This document shows positions 1 through 7,979 of a stretch of DNA of 23,188 bases, piece after piece. The DNA lies in NCBI RefSeq assembly GCF_042434745.1, contig NZ_JBHLSS010000114.1; one strand, written 5' to 3'. A program made the position numbers and the translations under genes. Each line of letters opens with the position of its first letter. Positions within the stretch are counted from its first letter, which is position 1. The notes below the pieces were generated by a model. The model did not search any database. It saw only the letters and a list, made by a program, of their open reading frames with translations, and was not told where the DNA came from. Origin of the DNA: Azotobacter paspali. Lineage in GTDB: Bacteria > Pseudomonadota > Gammaproteobacteria > Pseudomonadales > Pseudomonadaceae.

Positions 1-191
1 TCGCGGCATCCTTGCCGCTCGACCCCTTCCACGACGATTCCGCTCGGCCTCCTGAAGGGGGCATCCGGCGCGGCCTGACAGGTCGTGCCGCAAGAGCGAA
101 AGCGCTTTCAGGCAACCCGGAGCCCGACTCCCGTTCAGAAGGCCGAGCGCAAGCGTCGCGTAGAGGAGCGAGCCGCAGAGAGGCGGTGAGA

Positions 192-337
192 GTCGTACGA
201 GGGGCATGGATGCCCCTTGTGCGACGACCCTCGGAGCGGCGCCGGAGCGAGGGAACCCCGGCGTAGCCGGGGCCGAATGACCGGGCGCGCTTTCTCCTTG
301 GTTACTTTTCTCTTTGCGCGCGCAAAGAGAAAGTGAC
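192..337. repeat. Multi-hairpin intergenic repeat block
   Basis: Three strong inverted repeats lie close together. At 192-225 a 16-bp stem (two G-U pairs) closes on a 2-base centre. At 256-272 a 7-bp CCCCGGC/GCCGGGG stem has loop GTA. At 301-337 a long near-palindrome has a perfect 26-base core at 307-332. Reading frames cross the area on both strands, but they are arginine/serine/proline-rich and look like shadows of GC-rich DNA. The arrangement resembles dispersed intergenic repeats I recall from Pseudomonas and Azotobacter genomes, with a palindrome around TTACTTTTCTCTTTGCGC. That resemblance is from memory. The hairpins themselves are seen directly. The outer limits of the element cannot be fixed from one copy, and similar sequence may start near position 90. 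Confidence 0.5.
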
Positions 338-492
338 TCGGCCGGGGGGTCGAAACAGGAAGTATCCAGCCCCTCGGCAAGCAGCCGATGCACCGGATTT
401 GAAGACCACGCCGGAACGACCAGGCACACAATCTTTCCAGTCCGGTATCGGAAAGACATTTCATGCGATTGCCCTGCCTCGATAGGCCTTGG

Positions 493-523
493 TTGAGCAC
501 CCTTTCGTTCCGCTCGCTATAAT
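493..523 (+). promoter_or_regulatory. Candidate sigma-70 promoter for mtnA
   Basis: A perfect TATAAT hexamer sits at 518-523. A weak -35 match, TTGAGC (4 of 6), is at 493-498 with a 19-bp spacer, longer than ideal. Transcription would start near 530, leaving about 30 nt of leader before the mtnA ATG at 559, with a GCGAGGTG ribosome binding site in between. The -10 box is convincing and the -35 is not. Confidence 0.5.
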
Positions 524-558
524 CCGCCCCTTTTCGTTCCTGAACTGCGAGGTGTCCC

Positions 559-1635
559 ATGCGCGAGCGATTGCTGGCTGCGGAAAAAATCAAGGCCATC
601 GAATGGCGGGATGGCACTTTGCATCTGCTCGACCAGCGCCTATTGCCCCAGGAAGAGCGCTGGCTCTCCTACGATAGCGCGTCGGGCGTGGCCGGGGCGA
701 TCCGCGACATGGTGGTGCGCGGTGCTCCGGCGATCGGTATTAGCGCCGCCTATGGCGTACTGCTGGGCGCCCGCCGGCGGATGGCGGCCGGCGGCGACTG
801 GCGGGCGGCGCTGGAGGAGGATTTCCGGGGGCTGGCCGAATCGCGGCCGACCGCGGTCAATCTGTTCTGGGCGCTGGACCGGATGCGCGAGCGCCTGGCG
901 CGCTTGAAGGAAGGTGAGGACGCGCTGGTCGCGTTGGAGGCCGAGGCGGTGGGTATCCACGAAAGCGATCGCGAAGCTAACCTGACCATGGCCCAGCTCG
1001 GCCTCGAACTGATCCGCAAGCACAGCGGCAGCGCCCAGACGCTGCTGACCCACTGCAATACGGGCGCGCTGGCCACCGGTGGCTTCGGCACCGCCCTCGG
1101 TGTGATTCGCGCGGCCTGGCTCGAAGGTCTGGTCGAGCGGATCTATGCCGACGAGACCCGGCCCTGGTTGCAGGGCGCACGCCTGACCGCCTGGGAACTG
1201 GCCGAGGAGGGGATTCCCGTGAGCCTGAATGCGGATGGCGCGGCCGCCCACCTGATGAAGACCAAGGGCATCACCTGGGTGATCGTTGGCGCCGACCGGA
1301 TCACTGCCGAGGGCGATGTGGCCAACAAGATCGGCACCTATCAACTGGCGGTCGTAGCCATGCACCATGGAGTGCGCTTCATGGTCGTGGCGCCCAGTTC
1401 CACCATCGACATGTCGCTGCAAAGCGGCGAGGAGATCCCCATCGAAGAGCGTGACGGGCGCGAGCTGCTGGAGATCGGCGGCAAGCGCGTGGCGGCCTCG
1501 GTGGAGGCGGTCAATCCGGTGTTCGATGTCACGCCGGCCGACCTGATCGACGCCATCGTCACCGAGCGGGGCGTGGTCGAGCGGCCGAACGCGGCCAGCA
1601 TGGCCGAGCTGATGAGCCGCAAGCGGCTGCACTGA
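559..1635 (+). CDS. mtnA: S-methyl-5-thioribose-1-phosphate isomerase
   Basis: The product (358 aa) should convert 5-methylthioribose-1-phosphate to 5-methylthioribulose-1-phosphate in the cytoplasmic methionine salvage pathway. It belongs to the eIF2B-like aldose-ketose isomerase family and has the usual length. RGAPAIG is at residues 54-60. The catalytic cysteine is Cys166 in THCNTGALATGG, and the catalytic aspartate is Asp246 in VGADRITAEGDVANKIGTY, matching the Cys/Asp pair known for MtnA. The ATG at 559 is preceded by GCGAGGTG and a TATAAT box. The gene stands alone, 141 bp ahead of gyrA, the same neighbour as in Pseudomonas. Related eIF2B alpha/beta-like proteins and ribose-1,5-bisphosphate isomerases are less likely given the match along the full protein. 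Confidence 0.95.
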   Translation: MRERLLAAEKIKAIEWRDGTLHLLDQRLLPQEERWLSYDSASGVAGAIRDMVVRGAPAIGISAAYGVLLGARRRMAAGGDWRAALEEDFRGLAESRPTAVNLFWALDRMRERLARLKEGEDALVALEAEAVGIHESDREANLTMAQLGLELIRKHSGSAQTLLTHCNTGALATGGFGTALGVIRAAWLEGLVERIYADETRPWLQGARLTAWELAEEGIPVSLNADGAAAHLMKTKGITWVIVGADRITAEGDVANKIGTYQLAVVAMHHGVRFMVVAPSSTIDMSLQSGEEIPIEERDGRELLEIGGKRVAASVEAVNPVFDVTPADLIDAIVTERGVVERPNAASMAELMSRKRLH

Positions 1636-1776
1636 ACAGGCCTCGGCAGGGGCGGGCCGGCCCGGCGTTCCGGCCTCCGCTCGCCGCGTACGGCGTGCAG
1701 CCGGCGGTGGCTCCCCTGTGTTACCATTCCGTGCTTAAACGCAGGACACTGCTGACGTAAAAGGAACCCGGCTTCC

Positions 1777-4509
1777 ATGGGCGAACTGGCCAAAGAAATC
1801 CTCCCGGTCAATATCGAAGACGAGCTGAAACAGTCCTACCTCGACTACGCCATGAGCGTAATCGTCGGACGTGCCCTGCCGGATGCGCGCGATGGGCTGA
1901 AGCCGGTGCATCGCCGCGTACTGTTCGCCATGAGCGAGCTGGGCAACGACTGGAACAAGCCGTACAAGAAATCCGCCCGCGTAGTCGGCGACGTCATCGG
2001 TAAGTACCACCCGCACGGCGATACCGCAGTGTACGACACCATCGTGCGGATGGCTCAGCCGTTCTCCCTGCGCTATCTGCTGGTCGACGGCCAGGGCAAC
2101 TTCGGCTCGGTGGACGGCGACAACGCCGCGGCCATGCGTTACACCGAAGTGCGCATGGCTAAGCTGGCCCACGAACTGCTCGCCGACCTGGAAAAGGAAA
2201 CTGTCGACTGGGTGCCCAACTACGACGGCACCGAGCAGATCCCGGTGGTGATGCCGACCAGGATTCCCAACCTGCTGGTCAACGGCTCGTCGGGCATCGC
2301 CGTGGGCATGGCCACCAATATCCCGCCGCACAACCTCACCGAGGTGATCGACGGCTGCCTGGCGCTGATCGACGATCCCGAACTGACCATCGATCAACTG
2401 ATGCAGTACATCCCCGGTCCGGATTTCCCCACGGCGGGGATCATCAACGGCCGCGCCGGCATCATCGAGGCCTACCGCACCGGCCGCGGGCGTATTTACA
2501 TCCGTGCCCGCGCCGAGATCGAGGATATCGACAAGGTCGGTGGCCGCCAGCAGATCGTCGTCACCGAGCTGCCCTACCAGCTCAACAAGGCGCGGCTGAT
2601 CGAGAAGATCGCCGAACTGGTGAAGGAGAAGAAGATCGAGGGCATCACTGAACTGCGCGACGAGTCCGACAAGGACGGCATGCGCGTAGTGATCGAGCTG
2701 CGTCGCGGCGAGGTACCCGAGGTGGTGCTCAACAACCTCTATGCCCAGACCCAACTGCAGAGCGTGTTCGGCATCAACGTGGTGGCTCTGGTCGACGGTC
2801 AGCCACGGCTGCTCAACCTCAAGGACATGCTCGAGGTATTCGTCCGCCACCGCCGTGAGGTGGTGACCCGGCGGACCGTCTACGAGCTGCGCAAGGCCCG
2901 CGAGCGCGGCCACATCCTCGAAGGCCAGGCGGTCGCGCTGTCCAACATCGACCCGGTGATCGAGCTGATCAAGGCATCGCCGACTCCGGCCGAGGCCAAG
3001 GAGCGTCTGATCGCCACCGCTTGGGAGTCCAGCGCCGTGGAGACCATGGTCGAGCGCGCTGGCGCCGATGCTTGCCGTCCGGAGGACCTGGGTCCGCAAT
3101 ACGGTCTGCGCGACGGCAAGTATTACCTATCGCCGGAGCAGGCGCAGGCCATCCTCGACCTACGTCTGCACCGCCTGACCGGCTTGGAACACGAGAAGCT
3201 GCTTGCCGAATACCAGGAAATCCTCGGCCAGATCGGCGAACTGATCCGCATCCTCACCAGCCCCGAGCGGCTGATGGAGGTCATTCGCGAGGAGCTGGAA
3301 AAGATCCGGGCCGAGTTCGGCGACGCGCGGCGCACCGAGATCGTCGCCACCCAGGTGGATCTGACCATCGCCGATCTGATCACCGAGGAAGAGCGTGTGG
3401 TGACCATCTCCCACGGCGGCTACGCGAAGAGCCAGCCGCTGGCCACCTACCAGGCCCAGCGCCGCGGCGGCAAGGGCAAGGCAGCCACCGGGGTTAAGGA
3501 CGAGGACTACGTCGAGCACCTGCTGGTCGCCAACAGCCATATCACCCTGCTGCTGTTCTCCAGCAAGGGCAAAGTTTACTGGCTGAAGACCTACGAGATT
3601 CCCGAGGCGTCGCGCACTTCCCGCGGCCGGCCGCTGGTCAACCTGTTGCCGCTGGACGATGGCGAGCGCATCACCGCCATGCTGCAGGTCGACCTGGAAG
3701 CGCTGCAGCAGCAGAACGGCGCCGACGACGAGTTGGACGAGGCCGAGGGCGCGCTGCTCGAAGGCGAGGTGGTCGAGATCGCCGAGACCGAGGAGGTCGA
3801 AGGCGAGACCGCCGAGCTGGTCGCCGAGCCCACCGGCGCCTACATCTTCATGGCCACCGCCTTCGGCACAGTGAAGAAGGTACCGCTGGTGCAGTTCAGC
3901 CGTCCGCGCAAGGCCGGCCTGATCGCCCTGGATCTCGTCGAGGGCGATACCCTGATCGCCGCCGCCACCACCGACGGCGCCAAGGAGGTCATGCTGTTCT
4001 CCGACGCCGGTAAGGTGATCCGTTTCGCCGAGCGCGTGGTGCGCACCATGGGCCGCAATGCCCGTGGCGTGCGCGGGATGAGGCTTGGCAAGGGCCAGCG
4101 GCTGATTTCCATGCTGATCCCCGAATCGGGCGCGCAGATCCTCACCGCTTCCGAGCGCGGTTACGGCAAGCGCACCCCGCTGAGCAAGTTCCCGCGCCGC
4201 GGTCGCGGCGGCCAGGGGGTGATCGCCATGGTCACCAACGAACGCAACGGCGCGCTGATCGGCGCGGTGCAGGTGCAGGAGGGCGAAGAGATCATGCTGA
4301 TCTCCGACCAGGGTACCCTGGTGCGCACCCGCGTCGACGAGGTTTCCTCGCTGGGCCGCAACACCCAGGGCGTGATGTTGATCAAGTTGGCCAAAGACGA
4401 GACGCTGGTCGGCCTGGAGCGGGTGCAGGAGCCTTCGGACAACGGCGACGAGCCACTCGACGACGAGGGGACGACTCCGGTGGGCGTGGCGGAAGGCGGC
4501 GAGGATTGA
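1777..4509 (+). CDS. gyrA: DNA gyrase subunit A
   Basis: This is the breakage-reunion subunit of DNA gyrase (910 aa), which with GyrB introduces negative supercoils. The N-terminal winged-helix/tower part begins around SYLDYAMSVIVGRALPD (20-36). The DNA-linking tyrosine is Tyr122 in AMRYTEVRMAK. The quinolone-resistance-determining region reads GDTAVYD, with Thr83 and Asp87, the unmutated Pseudomonas state. The C-terminal beta-pinwheel starts after about residue 530 and carries the GyrA box QRRGGKG at 561-567, which marks gyrase rather than topoisomerase IV. An acidic insertion (about 645-685) and an acidic tail follow, as in other Pseudomonas GyrA proteins. The ATG at 1777 has AAGGA at 1761-1765, a rather long spacing. 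It lies in the conserved mtnA-gyrA-serC order. Confidence 0.98.
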   Translation: MGELAKEILPVNIEDELKQSYLDYAMSVIVGRALPDARDGLKPVHRRVLFAMSELGNDWNKPYKKSARVVGDVIGKYHPHGDTAVYDTIVRMAQPFSLRYLLVDGQGNFGSVDGDNAAAMRYTEVRMAKLAHELLADLEKETVDWVPNYDGTEQIPVVMPTRIPNLLVNGSSGIAVGMATNIPPHNLTEVIDGCLALIDDPELTIDQLMQYIPGPDFPTAGIINGRAGIIEAYRTGRGRIYIRARAEIEDIDKVGGRQQIVVTELPYQLNKARLIEKIAELVKEKKIEGITELRDESDKDGMRVVIELRRGEVPEVVLNNLYAQTQLQSVFGINVVALVDGQPRLLNLKDMLEVFVRHRREVVTRRTVYELRKARERGHILEGQAVALSNIDPVIELIKASPTPAEAKERLIATAWESSAVETMVERAGADACRPEDLGPQYGLRDGKYYLSPEQAQAILDLRLHRLTGLEHEKLLAEYQEILGQIGELIRILTSPERLMEVIREELEKIRAEFGDARRTEIVATQVDLTIADLITEEERVVTISHGGYAKSQPLATYQAQRRGGKGKAATGVKDEDYVEHLLVANSHITLLLFSSKGKVYWLKTYEIPEASRTSRGRPLVNLLPLDDGERITAMLQVDLEALQQQNGADDELDEAEGALLEGEVVEIAETEEVEGETAELVAEPTGAYIFMATAFGTVKKVPLVQFSRPRKAGLIALDLVEGDTLIAAATTDGAKEVMLFSDAGKVIRFAERVVRTMGRNARGVRGMRLGKGQRLISMLIPESGAQILTASERGYGKRTPLSKFPRRGRGGQGVIAMVTNERNGALIGAVQVQEGEEIMLISDQGTLVRTRVDEVSSLGRNTQGVMLIKLAKDETLVGLERVQEPSDNGDEPLDDEGTTPVGVAEGGED

Positions 4510-4588
4510 GCGGTGCGGACCGCCCAACGGTATAGACAGCAGGCCGGAGCCCTCGGGTGGCGGCCATCGGTGAACGAGAGAGACACAC

Positions 4589-5674
4589 GTGAGCAAGCGA
4601 GCCTTTAACTTCTGCGCCGGCCCGGCCGCGCTTCCCATCGCGGTGCTCGAGCGCGCCCAGGCCGAATTTCTCGACTGGCAGGGCAAAGGCCTGTCGGTGA
4701 TGGAGATGAGCCATCGCAGCGACGAGTACGTAGCCATCGCTGCCAAGGCCGAGCAGGATCTGCGCGATCTACTGGGTATCCCGTCGAATTACAAGGTGCT
4801 GTTCCTACAGGGCGGCGCTAGCCAGCAGTTCGCCGAGATTCCGCTGAACCTGTTGCCCGAGGGTGGCGTCGCCGACTACGTCGACACCGGCATCTGGTCG
4901 CGCAAGTCCATGGAGGAGGCGCGCCGCTTCGGCACCGTCAACGTCGCCGCCAGCGCCAAGGTCTACGACTACTTCGCCCTTCCGGGGCAGAACGAGTGGC
5001 GGTTGTCGAAGGACGCCGCCTACCTGCACTACGCCAGCAACGAGACCATCGGCGGCTTGCAATTCGACTGGGTGCCGGAGACCGGCGAAGTGCCGCTGGT
5101 GGTGGACATGTCCTCGGACATCCTATCTCGGCCGATTGATGTGTCGCGGTTCGGCCTGATCTACGCTGGCGCGCAGAAGAACATCGGTCCCAGCGGCCTG
5201 GTGGTGGTGATTGTGCGCGAAGACCTGCTCGGCCGCGCGCGCAGCCTCTGCCCGACTATGCTCGACTACAAGGTCGCCGCCGACAACGGCTCCATGTACA
5301 ACACCCCGGCGACCTTCTCCTGGTACCTGTCCGGGCTGGTCTTCGAATGGTTGAAGGAGCAGGGCGGCGTCGAGGCCATGGCGCAGCGCAACCGTGCCAA
5401 GAAGGATCTGCTTTATGGTTTCATCGATGGCAGCGAGTTCTACACCAACCCGATCGCCATCGAAGCCCGTTCCTGGATGAACGTGCCGTTCCGCCTGGCC
5501 GACGAGAAGCTGGACAAGCACTTCCTCGCCGGTGCCGAGGAGCGCGGCTTGCTCAACCTCAAGGGGCATCGCTCGGTCGGCGGCATGCGTGCCTCGATCT
5601 ACAATGCGGTCGGCCTGGACGCAGTGGAAGCTCTGGTGACCTACATGGCCGAATTCGAGAAGGAGCACGGTTGA
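4589..5674 (+). CDS. serC: Phosphoserine aminotransferase
   Basis: The product (361 aa) is a PLP-dependent class V aminotransferase that makes 3-phosphoserine for serine synthesis, and acts on the 4-carbon analogue in pyridoxal phosphate synthesis. The N-terminus FNFCAGPAALP is diagnostic. The PLP lysine is Lys197 in YAGAQKNIGPSG, and the C-terminus has GHRSVGGMRASIYNA. Length is normal. The start is a GTG at 4589, with GAGAG just upstream and the typical Pseudomonas beginning MSKRAFNFCAG. It lies 79 bp after gyrA, and its stop TGA shares one base with the ATG of pheA, so the two are probably translated as a coupled pair. This opens the amino-acid biosynthesis run that extends to cmk. Confidence 0.97.
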   Translation: MSKRAFNFCAGPAALPIAVLERAQAEFLDWQGKGLSVMEMSHRSDEYVAIAAKAEQDLRDLLGIPSNYKVLFLQGGASQQFAEIPLNLLPEGGVADYVDTGIWSRKSMEEARRFGTVNVAASAKVYDYFALPGQNEWRLSKDAAYLHYASNETIGGLQFDWVPETGEVPLVVDMSSDILSRPIDVSRFGLIYAGAQKNIGPSGLVVVIVREDLLGRARSLCPTMLDYKVAADNGSMYNTPATFSWYLSGLVFEWLKEQGGVEAMAQRNRAKKDLLYGFIDGSEFYTNPIAIEARSWMNVPFRLADEKLDKHFLAGAEERGLLNLKGHRSVGGMRASIYNAVGLDAVEALVTYMAEFEKEHG

Positions 5675-6771
5675 TGAGCAGCCAGGATCAGCTCAAGGCT
5701 CTGCGCGTACGCATCGACAGCCTCGATGAGAAGCTCCTTGAGCTGATCAGCGAGCGTGCGCGCTGCGCCGAAGAAGTGGCGCGGGTGAAGATGTCCTCGC
5801 TCAAGCCCGGCGAGTCGCCGGTGTTCTATCGGCCCGAGCGTGAGGCCTGGGTGCTCAAGCACATCATGGAAATCAACAAGGGGCCGCTGGGCAACGAGGA
5901 GGTCGCCCGGTTGTTCCGCGAGATCATGTCCTCCTGTCTGGCCCTGGAATACCCGCTCAAGGTCGCCTACCTCGGTCCGGAAGGCACCTTCACCCAGGCC
6001 GCCGCGCTCAAGCACTTCGGCCATGCGGTGATCAGCCTGCCCATGGCGGCGATCGACGAGGTGTTCCGCGAGGTCGTTGCCGGCGCGGTCAACTTCGGTG
6101 TGGTGCCGGTGGAGAATTCCACCGAGGGGGCGGTCAACCACACCCTGGACAGCTTTCTCGAGCACAACCTGGTGATCTGCGGCGAGGTGGAGCTGCGTAT
6201 CCACCACCATCTGCTGGTCGGCGAAAACACCAGGACCGACAAGATTTCGCGCATCTATTCCCATGCCCAGTCGCTGGCGCAATGCCGCAAGTGGCTGGAT
6301 GCGCACTACCCGAGCGTCGAGCGAGTGGCGCTGTCGAGCAACGCCGACGCGGCTCGCCGGGTGAAGAGCGAATGGAACAGCGCGGCCATTGCCGGCGACA
6401 TGGCGGCCCAGCTCTACGGCCTGACCAAGCTTGCCGAAAAGATCGAGGATCGCCCGGACAATTCCACGCGCTTTCTGATCATCGGCAACCAGGAAGTGCC
6501 GCCGATCGGTGACGACAAGACCTCGATCATCGTCTCGATGAACAACAAGCCCGGAGCACTGCATGCGCTCCTGATGCCCTTCTACGAGAACGGTATCGAC
6601 CTGACCCGCATCGAGACCCGTCCTTCGCGCTGCGGCAAATGGACCTACGTGTTCTTCATCGACTTCGTCGGTCACTGTCACGACCCGCTGGTCAAGAGCG
6701 TGCTGGAGCGGCTCAGCCAGGAGGTCGTGGCACTCAAGGTGCTCGGTTCCTATCCCAAGGCAGTACTGTGA
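5674..6771 (+). CDS. pheA: Bifunctional chorismate mutase/prephenate dehydratase (P-protein)
   Basis: The product (365 aa) converts chorismate to prephenate and then to phenylpyruvate, the committed route to phenylalanine. An AroQ-type chorismate mutase helical domain occupies about 1-92 (LRVRIDSLDEKLLELISERA). The prephenate dehydratase domain follows from about 96 (VAYLGPEGTFTQAA), with VPVENSTEGAVNHTLD at 145-159 and the catalytic TRF at 265-267 in NSTRFLIIG. A C-terminal ACT domain (about 282-360) has the phenylalanine-binding region NKPGALHALL and the ETRPSR loop, so feedback inhibition by phenylalanine is expected. Start choice: the ATG at 5674 overlaps the serC stop by one base (TGATG). 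The open frame runs further upstream, but only inside serC. Confidence 0.96.
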   Translation: MSSQDQLKALRVRIDSLDEKLLELISERARCAEEVARVKMSSLKPGESPVFYRPEREAWVLKHIMEINKGPLGNEEVARLFREIMSSCLALEYPLKVAYLGPEGTFTQAAALKHFGHAVISLPMAAIDEVFREVVAGAVNFGVVPVENSTEGAVNHTLDSFLEHNLVICGEVELRIHHHLLVGENTRTDKISRIYSHAQSLAQCRKWLDAHYPSVERVALSSNADAARRVKSEWNSAAIAGDMAAQLYGLTKLAEKIEDRPDNSTRFLIIGNQEVPPIGDDKTSIIVSMNNKPGALHALLMPFYENGIDLTRIETRPSRCGKWTYVFFIDFVGHCHDPLVKSVLERLSQEVVALKVLGSYPKAVL

Positions 6772-6866
6772 TTGTGGCCGCCGCGCGCGCCCCCAGGAGC
6801 CGGCCATCGGCGTACCGCTGTCCGGCCGGCCACGCAGTTCGCGGCTTCACGCTCGAGGCTTGATTC

Positions 6867-7979
6867 ATGACCTGTGATTTCCTCGCCCTGGCCGTGCCGG
6901 GCGTGCAAAAGCTGTCTCCCTACGTGCCGGGCAAGCCGGTGGACGAACTGGCGCGCGAGCTGGATCTTGATCCGGCCGGCATCGTCAAGCTGGCCAGCAA
7001 CGAGAACCCGCTCGGTCCGAGCCCCAGGGTGCTGCAGGCGCTCCGCGGCGAACTGGCGGAACTGACCCGCTATCCCGACGGCAGCGGCTACCTGCTCAAG
7101 GCTAGGCTGGCCGAGCGTTGCGGCGTGGCGACCGCGCAGATCACCTTGGGCAACGGTTCCAACGACATCCTCGATCTGGTCGCCCGTGCCTGGCTGGCGC
7201 CCGGATTCAACGCGGTGTTCAGCGAGCACGCCTTCGCCGTCTACCCGATCTCCACCCAGGCGGTGGGCGCCGAAGGGCGGGCGGTGCCGGCGAAGGGCTA
7301 CGGTCATGACCTGGAGGCGATGCTGGCCGCCATCGACACCGATACCCGCGTGGTGTTCCTCGCCAATCCCAACAACCCGACTGGCACCTGGTTTGGTCCG
7401 GATGCCCTGGAGCGCTTCCTCGCCCGGGTGCCGGCGCAGGTGCTGGTGGTTCTCGACGAGGCCTACATCGAGTACGCGTCGGGCGACGATCTGCCCGACG
7501 GGCTCCGCTATCTGGCCCGTTATCCGAACCTGCTGGTTTCGCGCACCTTCTCCAAGGCCTATGGCCTGGCCGCCCTGCGCGTCGGTTACGCCGTATCCGC
7601 GCCCGAGGTGGCAGCCGTGCTGAACCGCGTGCGCCAGCCGTTCAACGTCAACAGCCTGGCCCTGGCCGCCGCCTGCGCCGCGCTGGAGGATACCGAGTAC
7701 TTGGCCGAAGGCCGGCACATCAACGATGCGGGCATGGTCCAACTGGAGGCAGGACTGAGCGGGCTCGGCCTATCCTGGATTCCCAGCAAGGGCAACTTTA
7801 TCGCCGTCGATTTCGGCCGCGATGCCGCGCCGATTAACACGGCATTGCTGCGCGAAGGGGTCATAGTGCGTCCGGTGGCCGGTTATGGCATGCCGACCTT
7901 CCTGCGGGTATCCATCGGTCTGCCGGAAGAGAACGCCCGCTTCCTGGCGGCACTGCGGAAGGTTCTCGCCAGTGTCTGA
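6867..7979 (+). CDS. hisC: Histidinol-phosphate aminotransferase (HisC2 type)
   Basis: The product (370 aa) is a PLP-dependent class I/II aminotransferase. Histidinol-phosphate aminotransferase is the family activity. In this aromatic-pathway setting the enzyme may also transaminate phenylpyruvate or hydroxyphenylpyruvate (inference). KLASNENPLGPSP lies at 41-53, ANPNNPTG at 166-173, the DEAYIEY segment at 197-203, and the PLP lysine is Lys230 in SRTFSKAYGLAALRVGY. The ATG at 6867 has GAGG at 6855-6858. It follows pheA after a 95-bp gap that I see no gene in. Its last 8 bases overlap the GTG start of tyrA-aroA. In P. aeruginosa the same slot holds hisC2, a second copy separate from the his operon. 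Confidence 0.93.
   Translation: MTCDFLALAVPGVQKLSPYVPGKPVDELARELDLDPAGIVKLASNENPLGPSPRVLQALRGELAELTRYPDGSGYLLKARLAERCGVATAQITLGNGSNDILDLVARAWLAPGFNAVFSEHAFAVYPISTQAVGAEGRAVPAKGYGHDLEAMLAAIDTDTRVVFLANPNNPTGTWFGPDALERFLARVPAQVLVVLDEAYIEYASGDDLPDGLRYLARYPNLLVSRTFSKAYGLAALRVGYAVSAPEVAAVLNRVRQPFNVNSLALAAACAALEDTEYLAEGRHINDAGMVQLEAGLSGLGLSWIPSKGNFIAVDFGRDAAPINTALLREGVIVRPVAGYGMPTFLRVSIGLPEENARFLAALRKVLASV

Larger units (their letters stand above)
1..558. other. Gene-free region upstream of mtnA
   Basis: I see no credible coding sequence here. Open frames exist on both strands (for example 12-266 and 314-496 on +, 135-617 on -), but they lack ribosome binding sites and family-like sequence, and their composition follows the local GC bias. 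The first half holds the hairpin block at 192-337. The stretch 345-490 is unremarkable. The last part carries the mtnA promoter candidate. The gene upstream of the window is not visible, so part of this region could be its 3' flank. Confidence 0.6.

Noticed and set aside
640..1632. Minus-strand open frame (330 codons) opposite mtnA
   Set aside because: Mirrors mtnA almost exactly and has the composition of an antisense shadow.
1735..3099. Long minus-strand open frame (454 codons) opposite gyrA
   Set aside because: It is a shadow of GC-rich codon bias in gyrA; histidine/leucine/aspartate-rich with no family pattern or ribosome binding site.
3160..4746. Minus-strand open frame (528 codons) opposite the 3' part of gyrA and the start of serC
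   Set aside because: Shadow frame; it crosses two real genes and their intergenic gap.
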